In this document: in pieces, positions 9,451 to 18,849 of the stretch
How the letters are laid out: each line of letters opens with the position of its first letter
Numbering within the stretch: the first letter of the stretch is position 1
Origin: Oscillospiraceae bacterium
GTDB lineage: Bacteria > Bacillota > Clostridia > Oscillospirales > CAG-272
Assembly (NCBI GenBank): GCA_015064685.1
Contig: SVRT01000001.1
Coordinates: 165,000 to 228,999 of the forward strand
Direction: 5' to 3'
Length of the DNA: 64,000 nt
Notes under the pieces: model-generated
The model's database searches: none
The model's input: only the letters and a program-made list of their open reading frames with translations
Told to the model about the DNA's origin: nothing
Translations under genes and position numbers: made by a program

Positions 9451-10206
9451 ATGCCTCGTTTTTTTGTCACAAAGGATCAGATCGAAGACGGAAAAGTTAC
9501 ACTGCTCGGCGATGACGCGCATCACGTGTCTCGCTCGCTGAGAATGGCTGCGGGAGAGCAGATAATTGTCTGTGATATGCAAAAAAACGAATATGTCTGT
9601 GTTCTCGAGGATTTTCTTCCTGACAGAGTGGTGTCGAGAATACTCTCAACGAGCAAGAGTGACACCGAGCCGCCATACAGAGCGGAGCTTTATCAGGCAC
9701 TTCCCAAGGGCGATAAGCTCGATTCGATCATTCAAAAGGCGGTCGAGTGCGGCGTGTGCTCGATAACGACCTTTAACAGTGAGCGTTGTATCGCAAAGGA
9801 AAAGGGAGACGAGGAGAAGAAGCTTTCGCGCCGTCAGAGGATCGCGCTTGAAGCCGCCAAGCAGTCGGGCAGAGGAATAATTCCCGACGTAAAGCCGACG
9901 GTGAGCTTTAAAGAAGCGATAGAACGCGCGTCAAAGGCTGATATCGCGCTTTTCTGCTATGAGGGAGACGGCACTGTCTCGCTAAAGAGCTTCCTGTCCG
10001 AAAAACGGGAGGAGCTTTCGCTCAAGGGCCTTGATAATCCCACAGTATCCATCCTGATTGGCAGTGAGGGAGGCTTTTCGCTCTCCGAGGTCGAGCTTGC
10101 AAAGGAAAAGGGACTTATCCCCGTAGGACTCGGCAAAAGAATACTTCGCACTGAAACGGCATCGGGCTTTGTGCTTGCAAGCCTGTGCTATGAGCTTGAA
10201 TTATAA
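9451..10206 (+). CDS. rsmE: 16S rRNA m3U1498 methyltransferase RsmE
   Basis: 251 residues from ATG 9451. The family normally begins M-x-R-F-F-V, as here (MPRFFVTKDQ); a GTG at 9412 would add 13 unusual residues, and neither start has a clear Shine-Dalgarno. The N-terminal PUA-like domain (DDAHHVSRSLRMAAGEQI) is followed by the SPOUT knot with IGSEGGFSLSEVELA and LGKRILRTETA, the SAM-binding trefoil. Methylates U1498 in the small-subunit rRNA. In many Firmicutes it follows prmA; here a GH3 gene is inserted between them. Confidence 0.95.
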   Translation: MPRFFVTKDQIEDGKVTLLGDDAHHVSRSLRMAAGEQIIVCDMQKNEYVCVLEDFLPDRVVSRILSTSKSDTEPPYRAELYQALPKGDKLDSIIQKAVECGVCSITTFNSERCIAKEKGDEEKKLSRRQRIALEAAKQSGRGIIPDVKPTVSFKEAIERASKADIALFCYEGDGTVSLKSFLSEKREELSLKGLDNPTVSILIGSEGGFSLSEVELAKEKGLIPVGLGKRILRTETASGFVLASLCYELEL

Positions 10207-10268
10207 TTTTCCCATAAGGGATCAATATAAGGACAATAAAAAATTTTAGGACGCAAAAGAGGTAAAAA

Positions 10269-11354
10269 ATGGCTAACAGATTGTTTCACAACGTGATCAA
10301 CCAGATGAAATCGGCAGTAGATCGCATCATTGGAGTAATTGACGAGAACGGTGTGGTTATCGCATGCTCGGAGCTTGTCAAGGTTGGTGAGGTAAAGCAG
10401 GGAATCCGTGATGCACTCACATATTCCAACGATATCGCGGTTGTTGACGGCTACACCTATCGCCCCATCTCGGTTGGAGCTAAGAGCGAGTACGTGGTAT
10501 TTATGGAGGGTGAGGATAAGATGGCAGAGAAGATGTCAAAGCTTCTTGCCGTATCTCTCGCAAACATTAAGAATCTCCACGACGAGAAGTATGACAAGGG
10601 ACTTTTCATAAAGAACATCATCCTTGACAACATTCTCCCCAGCGACATATACATTAAGAGTAAGGAGCTTCATTTCGGAACCGATGAGTCGAGGATCGTA
10701 TTTCTCATCAAGTTCTTCGGCAAGACCGACGTAATGCCCTTCGAGATGCTCCAGAATATGTTCCCCGACAAGACGAAGGATTACGTTATCAGCGTAGGCG
10801 AGCACGACGTAGTTCTCGTTAAGGAGGTAAAGCACGATGCTGACATCAAGGATATCGAGAAGATCGCGACAAACATCTCCGACACCCTTACAGCAGAGTT
10901 CTACACAAAGGTAAATATCGGTATCTCTACCGTTGTTGATAACCTCAAGGACCTCGCAAGAGCATATAAGGAGGCTCAGGTCGCGCTTGACGTTGGAAAG
11001 GTATTCGAGACAGAGAAGAATATCGTCAGCTACGAGAACCTCGGTATCGGAAGACTTATCTATCAGCTTCCCACCACCCTTTGCGATATGTTCCTCCAGG
11101 AGGTATTCAAGAAGGGAAGCCTTGAGTCTCTCGACCGCGAGACGCTTATGACGATCCAGTGCTTCTTCGAGAACAACCTCAACGTTTCCGAAACGTCCAG
11201 AAAGCTCTTCGTACATAGAAACACTCTTGTTTACAGACTCGAGAAGATCAGAAAGATCACGGGACTTGACCTCCGTGAATTTGAGCATGCTATCACCTTC
11301 AAGGTAGCGCTTATGGTCAAGAAATACCTCGGAAGCAAGCCTTCAAAATATTGA
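10269..11354 (+). CDS. CdaR/PucR-type transcriptional regulator
   Basis: 361 residues. The N-terminal portion resembles the sugar-diacid recognition domain (SAVDRIIGVIDENGVVIACSE), the centre matches the GGDEF-like region of the CdaR family (NIGISTVVDNLKDLARAYKEAQVALDVG), and the C-terminal helix-turn-helix is typical (FFENNLNVSETSRKLFVHRNTLVYRLEKI). AGAGG lies about 8 bases before the ATG. In E. coli CdaR activates diacid (glucarate) uptake genes; no such genes are adjacent here, so the ligand and targets are unknown. A strong hairpin follows. Confidence 0.85.
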   Translation: MANRLFHNVINQMKSAVDRIIGVIDENGVVIACSELVKVGEVKQGIRDALTYSNDIAVVDGYTYRPISVGAKSEYVVFMEGEDKMAEKMSKLLAVSLANIKNLHDEKYDKGLFIKNIILDNILPSDIYIKSKELHFGTDESRIVFLIKFFGKTDVMPFEMLQNMFPDKTKDYVISVGEHDVVLVKEVKHDADIKDIEKIATNISDTLTAEFYTKVNIGISTVVDNLKDLARAYKEAQVALDVGKVFETEKNIVSYENLGIGRLIYQLPTTLCDMFLQEVFKKGSLESLDRETLMTIQCFFENNLNVSETSRKLFVHRNTLVYRLEKIRKITGLDLREFEHAITFKVALMVKKYLGSKPSKY

Positions 11355-11390
11355 TCCGGAGCTTCGCCGGCTTTGGATAGCTAAAATAAT

Positions 11391-11431
11391 AAGCGAGACG
11401 TCCCGGACATAGTGATACGGGCGTTTCGCTT
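11391..11431 (+). other. Strong stem-loop after the CdaR-like gene, no T-run
   Basis: AAGCGAGACG (11391-11400) pairs fully with CGTTTCGCTT (11422-11431), extended inward by CCCG/CGGG. The poly-T of an intrinsic terminator is missing, so it may be a transcript-end protector or part of the S41 gene leader. Confidence 0.5.
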
Positions 11432-11523
11432 ATCGAATTGTTTATGCAGTTTATCGGGTAGTATCTACCCTGATTTTTGACTTTACAGACAATGACGAAG
11501 TAAGAACCCAAAAGGAAAAAGCT

Positions 11524-12993
11524 ATGGATAGAAACGATCAACCAATTGAAAATCCTCAGGATCAGCAGGATAACGGGGAATACGTATACGTCGGCAAAAA
11601 GCCGAAGACCATACCGCTTTACGCGGCTATATGCGCAATAATAATTTGCATTGTGATGAGCGTTCTTGCAACCTTTGCGCTCTGCACGATTCTTGATTCA
11701 CCGTATGACGGAAATAAAGACGGTTCCGGTAAGGGAGAGTTAAGCACCGAGCAGAACGGAACGGAAGGCGAAGGTCAGCAAAACGGAGGCAACATTAATA
11801 CCGACGGTCTTGACGTTCCGTCCTATTTCAAGGACGTTATCGTTCTTGACGAGGTCTTCAAGCAGTACTCCTTCGACGGCATCGACGAGGAGAAGATGCA
11901 GGAGGCTATACTCGACGCTTACATCGCAGCTACGGGCGATATATATGCCGAATACCTCAACGCGGAGGAGTATGAAGCATATTTCACCGAAAGAAAGGGC
12001 GAATTCGTCGGAGTGGGAGTTTCGATCGTAAACTCCGAGATCACTGTTAACGGATACACCTACAAGGTAATGGAGATCATCTCTGTATTCAAGGATTCTC
12101 CCGCCCTTGAAAGCGGCGTCAAGGTAGGCGACTGCATTATGTACGTTGATAACGGCGGTGAGCTTACTCTTGTTGACGAGATGGGATATACCCAGGCGCT
12201 CGACGTTATGCTCGGAGAAGCCGGAACACTTGCAAATTTCGTTGTGTTCAGACCTCAGGGTAGCGACTGGGAGGAGATCGAATTCTCGATTGCGAGACGC
12301 AAGGTAGAAACACAGTCGGTATATTACAGAGTAAGCGAGACTAATTCCAAGGTTGGAATCATAAATATCACGGGCTTTGATATGACGACTCCTCCTCAGT
12401 TTAAAAACGCAGTTGACTCGCTCAAGGAAAGCGGATGCGAATATTTCGTATTTGACGTGAGAAACAATCCCGGCGGCGCGCTCGATTCTATCGAGACTGT
12501 CCTGACCTATTTCCTCAACGAGGGAGACGAGATCGTCAGCACAGAGTATTCAACGGGCGAAACCGAGACACAGTACGCGAGAGTGAAGAGATATTCGTCA
12601 GAGTACTCCGGCTTTAACGTAGCCAAGGAAGAGATCGGAATGTATAAGGATCTCAATTGTATCGTCATAACAAACGAAAATACCGCAAGCGCGGCTGAGC
12701 TTTTCACCGCGACACTCCGTGATTATGGTCTTGCAAAGGTAGTCGGCGGCACGACATACGGCAAGGGCTGTATGCAAACGCTTTTCCCGCTCAGCTATTA
12801 CGGACTTGAGGGCGGACTCAAGCTCACGGTCGCAATGTACTATTCGCAGAGCAAAACCGTTTATCACGGCATCGGCATTGAGCCCGATTACAAGGTAGCG
12901 CTCAGCGATGAGGCGCTTGAATATAACTTCTTCCTTCTCCCCGAGGAAAAGGACGATCAGATGCTCAAGGCTATCGAAGAATTAGTAAAATAA
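11524..12993 (+). CDS. S41-family C-terminal processing protease, membrane anchored
   Basis: 489 residues. A short cytoplasmic N-terminus, one transmembrane helix (about 33-57), a Ser/Gly/Glu-rich linker, then a PDZ domain (VMEIISVFKDSPALESGVKVGD) and the S41 catalytic core: FDVRNNPGGALDSIETVL, nucleophile Ser in NENTASAAELFTATLRD and general-base Lys in GGTTYGKGCMQ. These match CtpA/CtpB. It probably trims exported proteins; CtpB cuts a sporulation checkpoint protein in Bacillus, but there is no local evidence of that role. AAAAGGA precedes the ATG. Confidence 0.92.
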   Translation: MDRNDQPIENPQDQQDNGEYVYVGKKPKTIPLYAAICAIIICIVMSVLATFALCTILDSPYDGNKDGSGKGELSTEQNGTEGEGQQNGGNINTDGLDVPSYFKDVIVLDEVFKQYSFDGIDEEKMQEAILDAYIAATGDIYAEYLNAEEYEAYFTERKGEFVGVGVSIVNSEITVNGYTYKVMEIISVFKDSPALESGVKVGDCIMYVDNGGELTLVDEMGYTQALDVMLGEAGTLANFVVFRPQGSDWEEIEFSIARRKVETQSVYYRVSETNSKVGIINITGFDMTTPPQFKNAVDSLKESGCEYFVFDVRNNPGGALDSIETVLTYFLNEGDEIVSTEYSTGETETQYARVKRYSSEYSGFNVAKEEIGMYKDLNCIVITNENTASAAELFTATLRDYGLAKVVGGTTYGKGCMQTLFPLSYYGLEGGLKLTVAMYYSQSKTVYHGIGIEPDYKVALSDEALEYNFFLLPEEKDDQMLKAIEELVK

Positions 12994-13026
12994 TAATTAA
13001 TTACAACACATAAGGAGAAATACATC

Positions 13027-13515
13027 ATGGCACAGAAGATGCTTTACACAGAAGAGGGCTATAAGGTACTTGTTGACGAGCTCAATTACCTCAAGACAAC
13101 AAGAAGAGAAGAGATCAAGGAAGCTATCGCGGTAGCAAAGGGATTCGGTGACCTTTCCGAGAACTCCGAGTACGATGAGGCAAGAAACGAGCAGGCAAAG
13201 ACCGAGGCTCGCATCAAGGAGCTCGAGGAGCTCGTTGCCAACGCGCAGATCGTTGATGAATCCAAGATCGATACCGATATAGTATCCCTCGGTTCTTCCG
13301 TAACCGTTTATGACGTTGAGGAGGACGAGGAGATAGTTTACAGCATCGTTGGATCAAACGAGGTCAATCCCATTGAGAGAAAGATCTCCGACCAGTCTCC
13401 GATAGGTAAGGCACTTATGGGACAGAGAGCAGGAGCAAGCGTAACTGTTGAGCTTCCCTCGGGTGATGTTATCCACATCGAGATCAAGGAAGTAACAAGA
13501 GCGCAGAAGGCGTAA
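13027..13515 (+). CDS. greA: Transcription elongation factor GreA
   Basis: 162 residues. The N-terminal antiparallel coiled coil carries the acidic tip (GDLSENSEYDEARNEQ), and the C-terminal globular domain contains SPIGKALMGQRAGASVTVELPSG. It rescues backtracked RNA polymerase by stimulating transcript cleavage. AAGGAG lies 9 bases before the ATG; 33 bases separate it from the S41 gene, so co-transcription is possible. Confidence 0.97.
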   Translation: MAQKMLYTEEGYKVLVDELNYLKTTRREEIKEAIAVAKGFGDLSENSEYDEARNEQAKTEARIKELEELVANAQIVDESKIDTDIVSLGSSVTVYDVEEDEEIVYSIVGSNEVNPIERKISDQSPIGKALMGQRAGASVTVELPSGDVIHIEIKEVTRAQKA

Positions 13516-13560
13516 AATGCAAGGTGCGATAAGCATAATGAGATAAGGGGGAGATGTGTT

Positions 13561-14316
13561 ATGGAAAACGGAAATGAAAAGCTTAAGGGCTCTGACGTTC
13601 AAGTAACTCTGTCATCCCCTTTTCTCAAATGGCTCGATAATTTCTGGTATCACCACAAGTGGAAGGTAATAATAATAACCTTTTTCGCTATTGTTCTCAT
13701 AGTCGGTATTGTTCAGATGATCAAAAAAGAGGACTATGACATCGAGATAACTGTTGCGACCCATACGGTGTATTATACCGAGAATCTTGATTCTCTCGAG
13801 GGCGCGCTCGTGGGACTGATGCCGAAGGATATCAACGGCGACGGGAAAAAGAACGTTCAGCTGAGCACCTACAAGATCTATTCCGAGGAAGAGATAAAGG
13901 CTGCGAATGAAGCCGAGACCGATGCGGAGGGAAATCCAATAATTTATGCCGACGAGGCATATAATAAGGAGCAGATCAAGCAGTTCAACAGCTACGTTAT
14001 GACGGGTGAATGTACTATTATGATCGTAAGCGAGTACGTTTATAACGATATTATCAGCCGCCGCACCGACGACGCTGTCCTCACGCATATGAGCGACATT
14101 TTCGGTGATAAGCTCCCGGAGGGAACAACTCCCGACGGATACGGTGTAATGCTCTATAAAACGAACGCATACAAGGATCTTGACGGCTTTAAATGGATAC
14201 CCGACGACGCGATAATCTGCATAATGCGGCCTTTTGCCTTCAAGCAACAGAAGGGCGAGGAAAAGTATGCAAATGCCGTTGAGTATTTCAAAAATATAGT
14301 GGAATTCGGACAGTAA
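13561..14316 (+). CDS. Single-pass membrane protein, unknown function
   Basis: 251 residues. About 35 cytoplasmic residues ending in aromatics (FLKWLDNFWYHHKWK), one transmembrane helix (about 37-54), then a roughly 195-residue outer domain that is acidic and Tyr-rich. No enzyme motif was recognised; a possible calcium-like loop DINGDGKK is present. Likely co-transcribed with the next gene 13 bases downstream. GGGGGAG precedes the ATG. Confidence 0.7.
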   Translation: MENGNEKLKGSDVQVTLSSPFLKWLDNFWYHHKWKVIIITFFAIVLIVGIVQMIKKEDYDIEITVATHTVYYTENLDSLEGALVGLMPKDINGDGKKNVQLSTYKIYSEEEIKAANEAETDAEGNPIIYADEAYNKEQIKQFNSYVMTGECTIMIVSEYVYNDIISRRTDDAVLTHMSDIFGDKLPEGTTPDGYGVMLYKTNAYKDLDGFKWIPDDAIICIMRPFAFKQQKGEEKYANAVEYFKNIVEFGQ

Positions 14317-14329
14317 AGGCGGCATCAGT

Positions 14330-14797
14330 ATGAAATTACTTTTTAAGCAGAGATTTACCTTTGGACTTGACACCTACGACATATATAATGAAATGGACGA
14401 GACTGTTTTCACGGTTAAGAGCAGATTTGCCCTTGGCAGAAAGCTCGAGATCTATGACCGTGGAGGAAATCTTGTCGGAACGCTTATCGGCAAGGTGTTC
14501 ACCTTCCTTCCGACATTTGAAATGTACGTAGGCGATAGCCTGGTCGGAACGATACAGAAGCAAATGACCTTTTTTAAGCCGAAATTCATTCTGGATTGCA
14601 ACGGCTGGGAGGTCAACGGAAGCTTCTGGGAATGGGATTATTCCATAGTTGACAGCACGGGCAAAGCAGTCGCGACACTTACACAGGAGTTTGACTGGAC
14701 GGACACATACATACTTGATATCGTTGATGATGCGGATGCACTTGCGGTGCTGATGATAGTGATCGCAATAGACGCGGAAAAGGATTCAAGAGGATAA
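14330..14797 (+). CDS. LURP-one-related/YxjI family protein
   Basis: 155 residues forming repeated beta-hairpins with the LOR pattern (VFTVKSRFALGRKLEIYDRGGNLVGTL... YSIVDSTGKAVATL... TYILDIVDDADALAVLMIVIAID). The fold is tubby-like, a beta barrel around a C-terminal hydrophobic helix. Bacterial members have no proven activity; phospholipid binding is the usual suggestion. It follows the membrane protein by 13 bases, and a terminator closes the unit. Confidence 0.8.
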   Translation: MKLLFKQRFTFGLDTYDIYNEMDETVFTVKSRFALGRKLEIYDRGGNLVGTLIGKVFTFLPTFEMYVGDSLVGTIQKQMTFFKPKFILDCNGWEVNGSFWEWDYSIVDSTGKAVATLTQEFDWTDTYILDIVDDADALAVLMIVIAIDAEKDSRG

Positions 14798-14800
14798 ATT

Positions 14801-14834
14801 AAGCCACTTCATTTTGTGAAGTGGCTATTTTATT
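14801..14834 (+). terminator. Terminator after the LURP-like gene
   Basis: AAGCCACTTC, loop ATTTTGT, GAAGTGGCT, then ATTTTATTT. Confidence 0.85.
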
Positions 14835-14952
14835 TGCTTAAATGAAAAAAAACAGGAAAACTTCACAGGGAATTCATCATTGTATGATAAACTGTATAAG
14901 GAGGGGATTTTTGCAGGATCTCCCCCAAAAGAGAAACCACGGAGAAACAGAT

Positions 14953-15435
14953 ATGGGTAGATTTAAAGAAAAAATGTACCGTTTTATGTACGGAAGATAC
15001 GGAACGGATAACCTTTACAATTTTATCACTTATTTTACGATAGTATTGATCCTAGCGGACATAGTCGTCGCCGCATTCGTTCCCGAGGGAATAGTGCAGG
15101 CTTTGATCTCGCTTGCGTTCATGATCACAATTATGCTTCTGTTTATTTGGAACATATACAGAACGATGTCAAGACAGATTGCAAAGCGCCGTCGCGAGAA
15201 CGAAAGATATCTCAAGATAAAAAGAGCGATAAAGAGATTTTTTTCGGGCAATACCTCAAAGAGCACAAGGACCTTCAACAGAGACGACGCGACGTACGTT
15301 TTCCGCGATTGCACAAAATGCGGAAGCACGCTCAGATTACCGAGAAGAGTCGGTAAAAATAAAGTAAAATGTCCGCGTTGTTCGCATTCTTTTTATGTAA
15401 AGGCGAAAAAATACAACTACAAAAAACAAAGATAA
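14953..15435 (+). CDS. Two-helix membrane protein with C-terminal zinc ribbon
   Basis: 160 residues from ATG 14953, with GGAG about 8 bases upstream; an in-frame ATG at 14842 would add a Cys/His-rich segment without a ribosome site. Two hydrophobic helices (about 22-44 and 47-68) precede a basic stretch (RQIAKRRRENERYLKIKRAIKRF) and a two-knuckle zinc ribbon CTKCGSTLRLPRR...KCPRCSHSF. The ribbon would lie in the cytoplasm. Twelve bases plus a ribosome site separate it from pyk, so the two may share a transcript. No function can be assigned. Confidence 0.75.
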   Translation: MGRFKEKMYRFMYGRYGTDNLYNFITYFTIVLILADIVVAAFVPEGIVQALISLAFMITIMLLFIWNIYRTMSRQIAKRRRENERYLKIKRAIKRFFSGNTSKSTRTFNRDDATYVFRDCTKCGSTLRLPRRVGKNKVKCPRCSHSFYVKAKKYNYKKQR

Positions 15436-15456
15436 CCCCATATAGAGGTGACAGAT

Positions 15457-16884
15457 ATGAACAATTTCAGAAAGACGAAAATAGTATGCACAATGGGTCC
15501 CGCAAGCCTTCGCGAGGACGTGCTTGAGGATATGCTGAGAAGCGGAATGAATATTGCGCGCTTCAATTTCTCACACGGCACCCATGAGTACCATAAGGAA
15601 GGTATGGAGCTTTTCCGCAAGGTGAGAGATAGACTCAAAATGCCTGCGGCGATATTGCTTGATACTAAGGGACCCGAGATAAGGATCGGAAGCTTCAAGG
15701 ACGGCTGCGTTGAGCTCAAGAACGGTCAGAGCTTTACGCTTACAGCCTGTGACGTTGAGGGAGACTCCGATAAGGTCTCCGTAACCTATAAAAAGCTCCC
15801 CGCGGAGCTTCACGCAGGTTCAAAAATACTTGTAGACGACGGCAGGATCGAGCTTAAGGTCGAAAGGATCTGCGATAACGATATTGTTTGCAAGGTCATA
15901 ACAGGTGGCGAGCTTTCGGGAAAGAAGGGAATCAACCTTCCGGGCGTGCATATCAAAATGCCCTATATAAGCGAGCAGGATGAAAAGGATCTTCGCTTCG
16001 GCATTGAAATGGACATCGATTTTGTTGCGGCATCCTTTGTAAGAAGCAAGAATGACGTTATAGAGCTTCGCAAGCTTCTCAATTACTACGGCGGTCATTC
16101 GATCAAGATCATAGCAAAGATCGAGAACTCCGAGGGTGTTGAGAATTTTGAGGAGATCCTCGCCAATTGTGACGGAATAATGGTCGCTCGAGGAGATATG
16201 GGAGTCGAGATCGAGTATGAAAAGCTCCCCGGACTTCAGAAAAAGTTCATCCGCAAGTGCTTCAGCGCAGGCAAGATGGTTATTACAGCGACACAGATGC
16301 TTGAGACTATGATACATTCCAAAACTCCGACGAGAGCCGAGATAACCGACGTTGCAAACGCGGTGTTCGACGGAACGAGCGCGGTAATGCTTTCGGGCGA
16401 GACCGCAATGGGAGACCACCCCGCGCACGTTGTAAGAGTAATGTCGAAAATCGCAGAGAGAGCGGAGCAGGATGCTATTGATATGAACGTTTACGCAGGT
16501 ATCAGCCACGAGGATGATTTCAGCGATCTGACAAACGCGATCTGCGATGCCGCATGCACTACGGCAAGAGACGTTAGAGCCCAGGCGATCATTGCGGTAA
16601 CAACGTCAGGAACAACCGCGAGACGCGTATCGAAATTCCGTCCATCCCAGGCAATAGTTGCGGCAACACCCGACGTAAAGACCTTCCATCAGCTTTCTAT
16701 GTCCTGGGGTGTATTCCCGGTGCTCGCATTGAACCAGGATGACACCGACAGACTTTTCCTTCATGCGATAGACTGTGCAAGACAGCTTGATATCGTAAGC
16801 AAGGGAGATAAGGTGGTCATAACTGCGGGCGTACCGCTCAAGCAGTCGGGAACGACCAATCTTTTGAAGGTACAAGAGGTATAA
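15457..16884 (+). CDS. pyk: Pyruvate kinase
   Basis: 475 residues from ATG 15457 (AGAGGTG 6 bases upstream). Contains KTKIVCTMGPASL, NIARFNFSHGTHEYH, LLDTKGPEIR, the catalytic-Lys block IKIIAKIENSEGVENFEEIL, MVARGDMGVEIEYEKLP, and the regulatory/C-terminal domain with TTSGTTARRVSKFRP. Converts phosphoenolpyruvate and ADP to pyruvate and ATP at the end of glycolysis. Length matches the short form without an extra PEP-utiliser domain. Confidence 0.97.
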   Translation: MNNFRKTKIVCTMGPASLREDVLEDMLRSGMNIARFNFSHGTHEYHKEGMELFRKVRDRLKMPAAILLDTKGPEIRIGSFKDGCVELKNGQSFTLTACDVEGDSDKVSVTYKKLPAELHAGSKILVDDGRIELKVERICDNDIVCKVITGGELSGKKGINLPGVHIKMPYISEQDEKDLRFGIEMDIDFVAASFVRSKNDVIELRKLLNYYGGHSIKIIAKIENSEGVENFEEILANCDGIMVARGDMGVEIEYEKLPGLQKKFIRKCFSAGKMVITATQMLETMIHSKTPTRAEITDVANAVFDGTSAVMLSGETAMGDHPAHVVRVMSKIAERAEQDAIDMNVYAGISHEDDFSDLTNAICDAACTTARDVRAQAIIAVTTSGTTARRVSKFRPSQAIVAATPDVKTFHQLSMSWGVFPVLALNQDDTDRLFLHAIDCARQLDIVSKGDKVVITAGVPLKQSGTTNLLKVQEV

Positions 16885-16908
16885 AAATCTTATTTAGGAG
16901 ACAATAAT

Positions 16909-17889
16909 ATGGCAAACTATCAGAGTAAGGCAAAAAGTAAGGTTAAAAGAAGGATAAAGAACAAGATAAGGAAATCCCCGATAATTATTGCGATCGTTTT
17001 GGTGCTCGCAATTATCGGTGTGCTTCTATATATGTTCGGAGACAAGATAGGAATAGACATTTTCGGTGGGAAGAAGACCGGTGAGACCGCGCCGAAGCCC
17101 AACGACGGGGAGGTGCTATTCCACTTTATCGACGTAGGGCAGGGAGATGCGATACTTGTGACGACCAAGTCGGGAAATATGCTCATTGACACGGGAGACC
17201 TGAGTGATGAGTCGCGCGATTCACTTGACGCATATCTTTCCGCCGCGGGTGTTGATAGCTTTGAATACGTCGTATTTACGCATACCGACGCCGACCATAT
17301 CGGTAGCGCCGATCATGTCATACTTGAATACAACGTCAAAAACGTCATAATGCCCGATTACGTGGCAGACACTCAGGTGTATGAAAGACTCCTTGATGCC
17401 TTAGACGAAAAGAATACTAACGTTATTCTTATCGGCGAGGACGAAAAGGATTGTGAGCAGAGCGGATATACATTTTATCTCGGCTCAATGCTCAATACCG
17501 TAATTGCACCAACCGAGGATTTCAACGATCCCAACGAAATGAGCGTTGTCATCAAATCGACTTACGGTGAGACCAGCGTGATGTTTACGGGAGATGCGGA
17601 GAAGGAATCCGAGGAGGCAATACTTAAGACCTGGAAGACAAGCGAGCTTAAGTGCGACGTCCTCAAGGTCGGACATCACGGCTCTGACACGTCTACAACA
17701 CAGGAGTTTCTTGATGCGGTTGCGCCAAAGATTGCAGTTATTTCCTGCGGAGAGGGCAATAAGTACGGTCATCCCCATAAGGAGACGCTTGATAAGCTTG
17801 AGGCGGCAGGAGTCACGGTTTTACGAACAGATCTTGAAGGACACATTGTCATCAAGTCTGACGGAAGAACGATAACAGTAGTTGAATAA
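16909..17889 (+). CDS. ComEC/Rec2-like metallo-beta-lactamase-fold protein, membrane anchored
   Basis: 326 residues. A basic N-terminus and one transmembrane helix (about 25-45) lead to an extracytoplasmic MBL domain: FIDVGQGDAILV, VVFTHTDADHIGSAD (HxDxDH metal motif), VMFTGDAEKESEE, and LKVGHHGSDTSTT. This is the ComEC C-terminal-like domain found as a stand-alone protein in many Clostridia. Nuclease or phosphodiesterase activity is plausible but unproven. AGGAG precedes the ATG; a bidirectional terminator follows. Confidence 0.88.
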   Translation: MANYQSKAKSKVKRRIKNKIRKSPIIIAIVLVLAIIGVLLYMFGDKIGIDIFGGKKTGETAPKPNDGEVLFHFIDVGQGDAILVTTKSGNMLIDTGDLSDESRDSLDAYLSAAGVDSFEYVVFTHTDADHIGSADHVILEYNVKNVIMPDYVADTQVYERLLDALDEKNTNVILIGEDEKDCEQSGYTFYLGSMLNTVIAPTEDFNDPNEMSVVIKSTYGETSVMFTGDAEKESEEAILKTWKTSELKCDVLKVGHHGSDTSTTQEFLDAVAPKIAVISCGEGNKYGHPHKETLDKLEAAGVTVLRTDLEGHIVIKSDGRTITVVE

Positions 17890-17893
17890 AAAC

Positions 17894-17928
17894 AAAAAGT
17901 GAAGGAATTTTTATTCCTTCACTTTTTT
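17894..17928. terminator. Bidirectional terminator between convergent genes
   Basis: AAAAAGTGAAGGAA pairs with TTCCTTCACTTTTT, with T-runs on both strands. It includes the stop codon of the minus-strand transporter. Confidence 0.9.
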
Positions 17929-18848
17929 GCTCTTATTGCGTCGCAAGCAATGGGTAGTAGCAATGCAAGCATTACCACCCCACCGCCGATAAGCAGGTCA
18001 GGACTTATCTTGTCCATTCCAAGTATAACCGAAGCCACCCCGGTTATGACCGCGCAAAATGGCATCGTTAGCGTCACTGTCGCAGGACCTATATGCTTGA
18101 TCGCTTCTGTTCTGCAAAGCCAACAGAGTGCGATATCGACAAGACCGAATACAGCAACAACAATAAGTAGTTCCGGCTCGGGTGTAAATCTTGCCGTTTC
18201 CATCGGCATACCGTCAATCTTAATGAAGTTGAGAGATACGGCAAGAATAAGAGATACAAGAAAATATGCTGCGGTATGTATCATCATATAAAGAGTGATA
18301 TCGAGCTTTTTTGCGAATACTGCGATAGATGCAGAGCATATGCCAAAGAGCAGACCTGCAGTTCCACAAAGAATGTCTCCTATGCCGAATGATAATCCCG
18401 AAAAGCTCATACCGGTTAGTATAAAGCAACCGACAAGGCAGAGAAAACAGGATGCAACCTCATCCCATTTTGGTCTTTTTCTTAGATAGATAAACATCAT
18501 AATAGGCACGGAAACGCAAGCGAGGTGGTCAAGGAATGCATAGTGAGCGGGAGTTGTATACTGAAGTCCTATACGTTGAAGAAGACACGCCACCGCGTTC
18601 AAGGCGCAGATCGGTACAGCTATTTTGAGGTAATCGGAGTTCAAGTGCTTCAATTTTTTCAAAGAAAGAATGAGGAAGAATAGGAATGCAAAAAAGGTAA
18701 GAATCGCGCTGAATACTGCCGCAGAGTAATATTTATAAAAATGCGCGTTCAAAATTGGATCAATGCCCCAAAAAATGACAACAAAAATTAGCATCGCGTA
18801 ATATATAGGCGATACACGGGGCTTTGTCTCTACAATATGTTTACCCAT
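17919..18848 (-). CDS. EamA/DMT-family transporter
   Basis: 309 residues from the ATG at 18848, which sits 1 base after the esterase stop; longer starts would overlap that gene. Ten hydrophobic helices in two five-helix halves, with the EamA pattern (LLFGICSASIAVFAKK; GPATVTLTMPFCAVITGVASVI). A drug/metabolite-type carrier; cargo not predictable, but tight linkage to the esterase suggests its product or substrate. Start has no strong ribosome site, consistent with coupling. Confidence 0.85.
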   Translation of the reverse strand: MGKHIVETKPRVSPIYYAMLIFVVIFWGIDPILNAHFYKYYSAAVFSAILTFFAFLFFLILSLKKLKHLNSDYLKIAVPICALNAVACLLQRIGLQYTTPAHYAFLDHLACVSVPIMMFIYLRKRPKWDEVASCFLCLVGCFILTGMSFSGLSFGIGDILCGTAGLLFGICSASIAVFAKKLDITLYMMIHTAAYFLVSLILAVSLNFIKIDGMPMETARFTPEPELLIVVAVFGLVDIALCWLCRTEAIKHIGPATVTLTMPFCAVITGVASVILGMDKISPDLLIGGGVVMLALLLPIACDAIRAKK

Positions 18849-18849
18849 A

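Noticed and set aside
11391..11431. Intrinsic terminator after the CdaR-like gene
   Set aside because: Strong stem but no T-run on either side, so only listed as a stem-loop.
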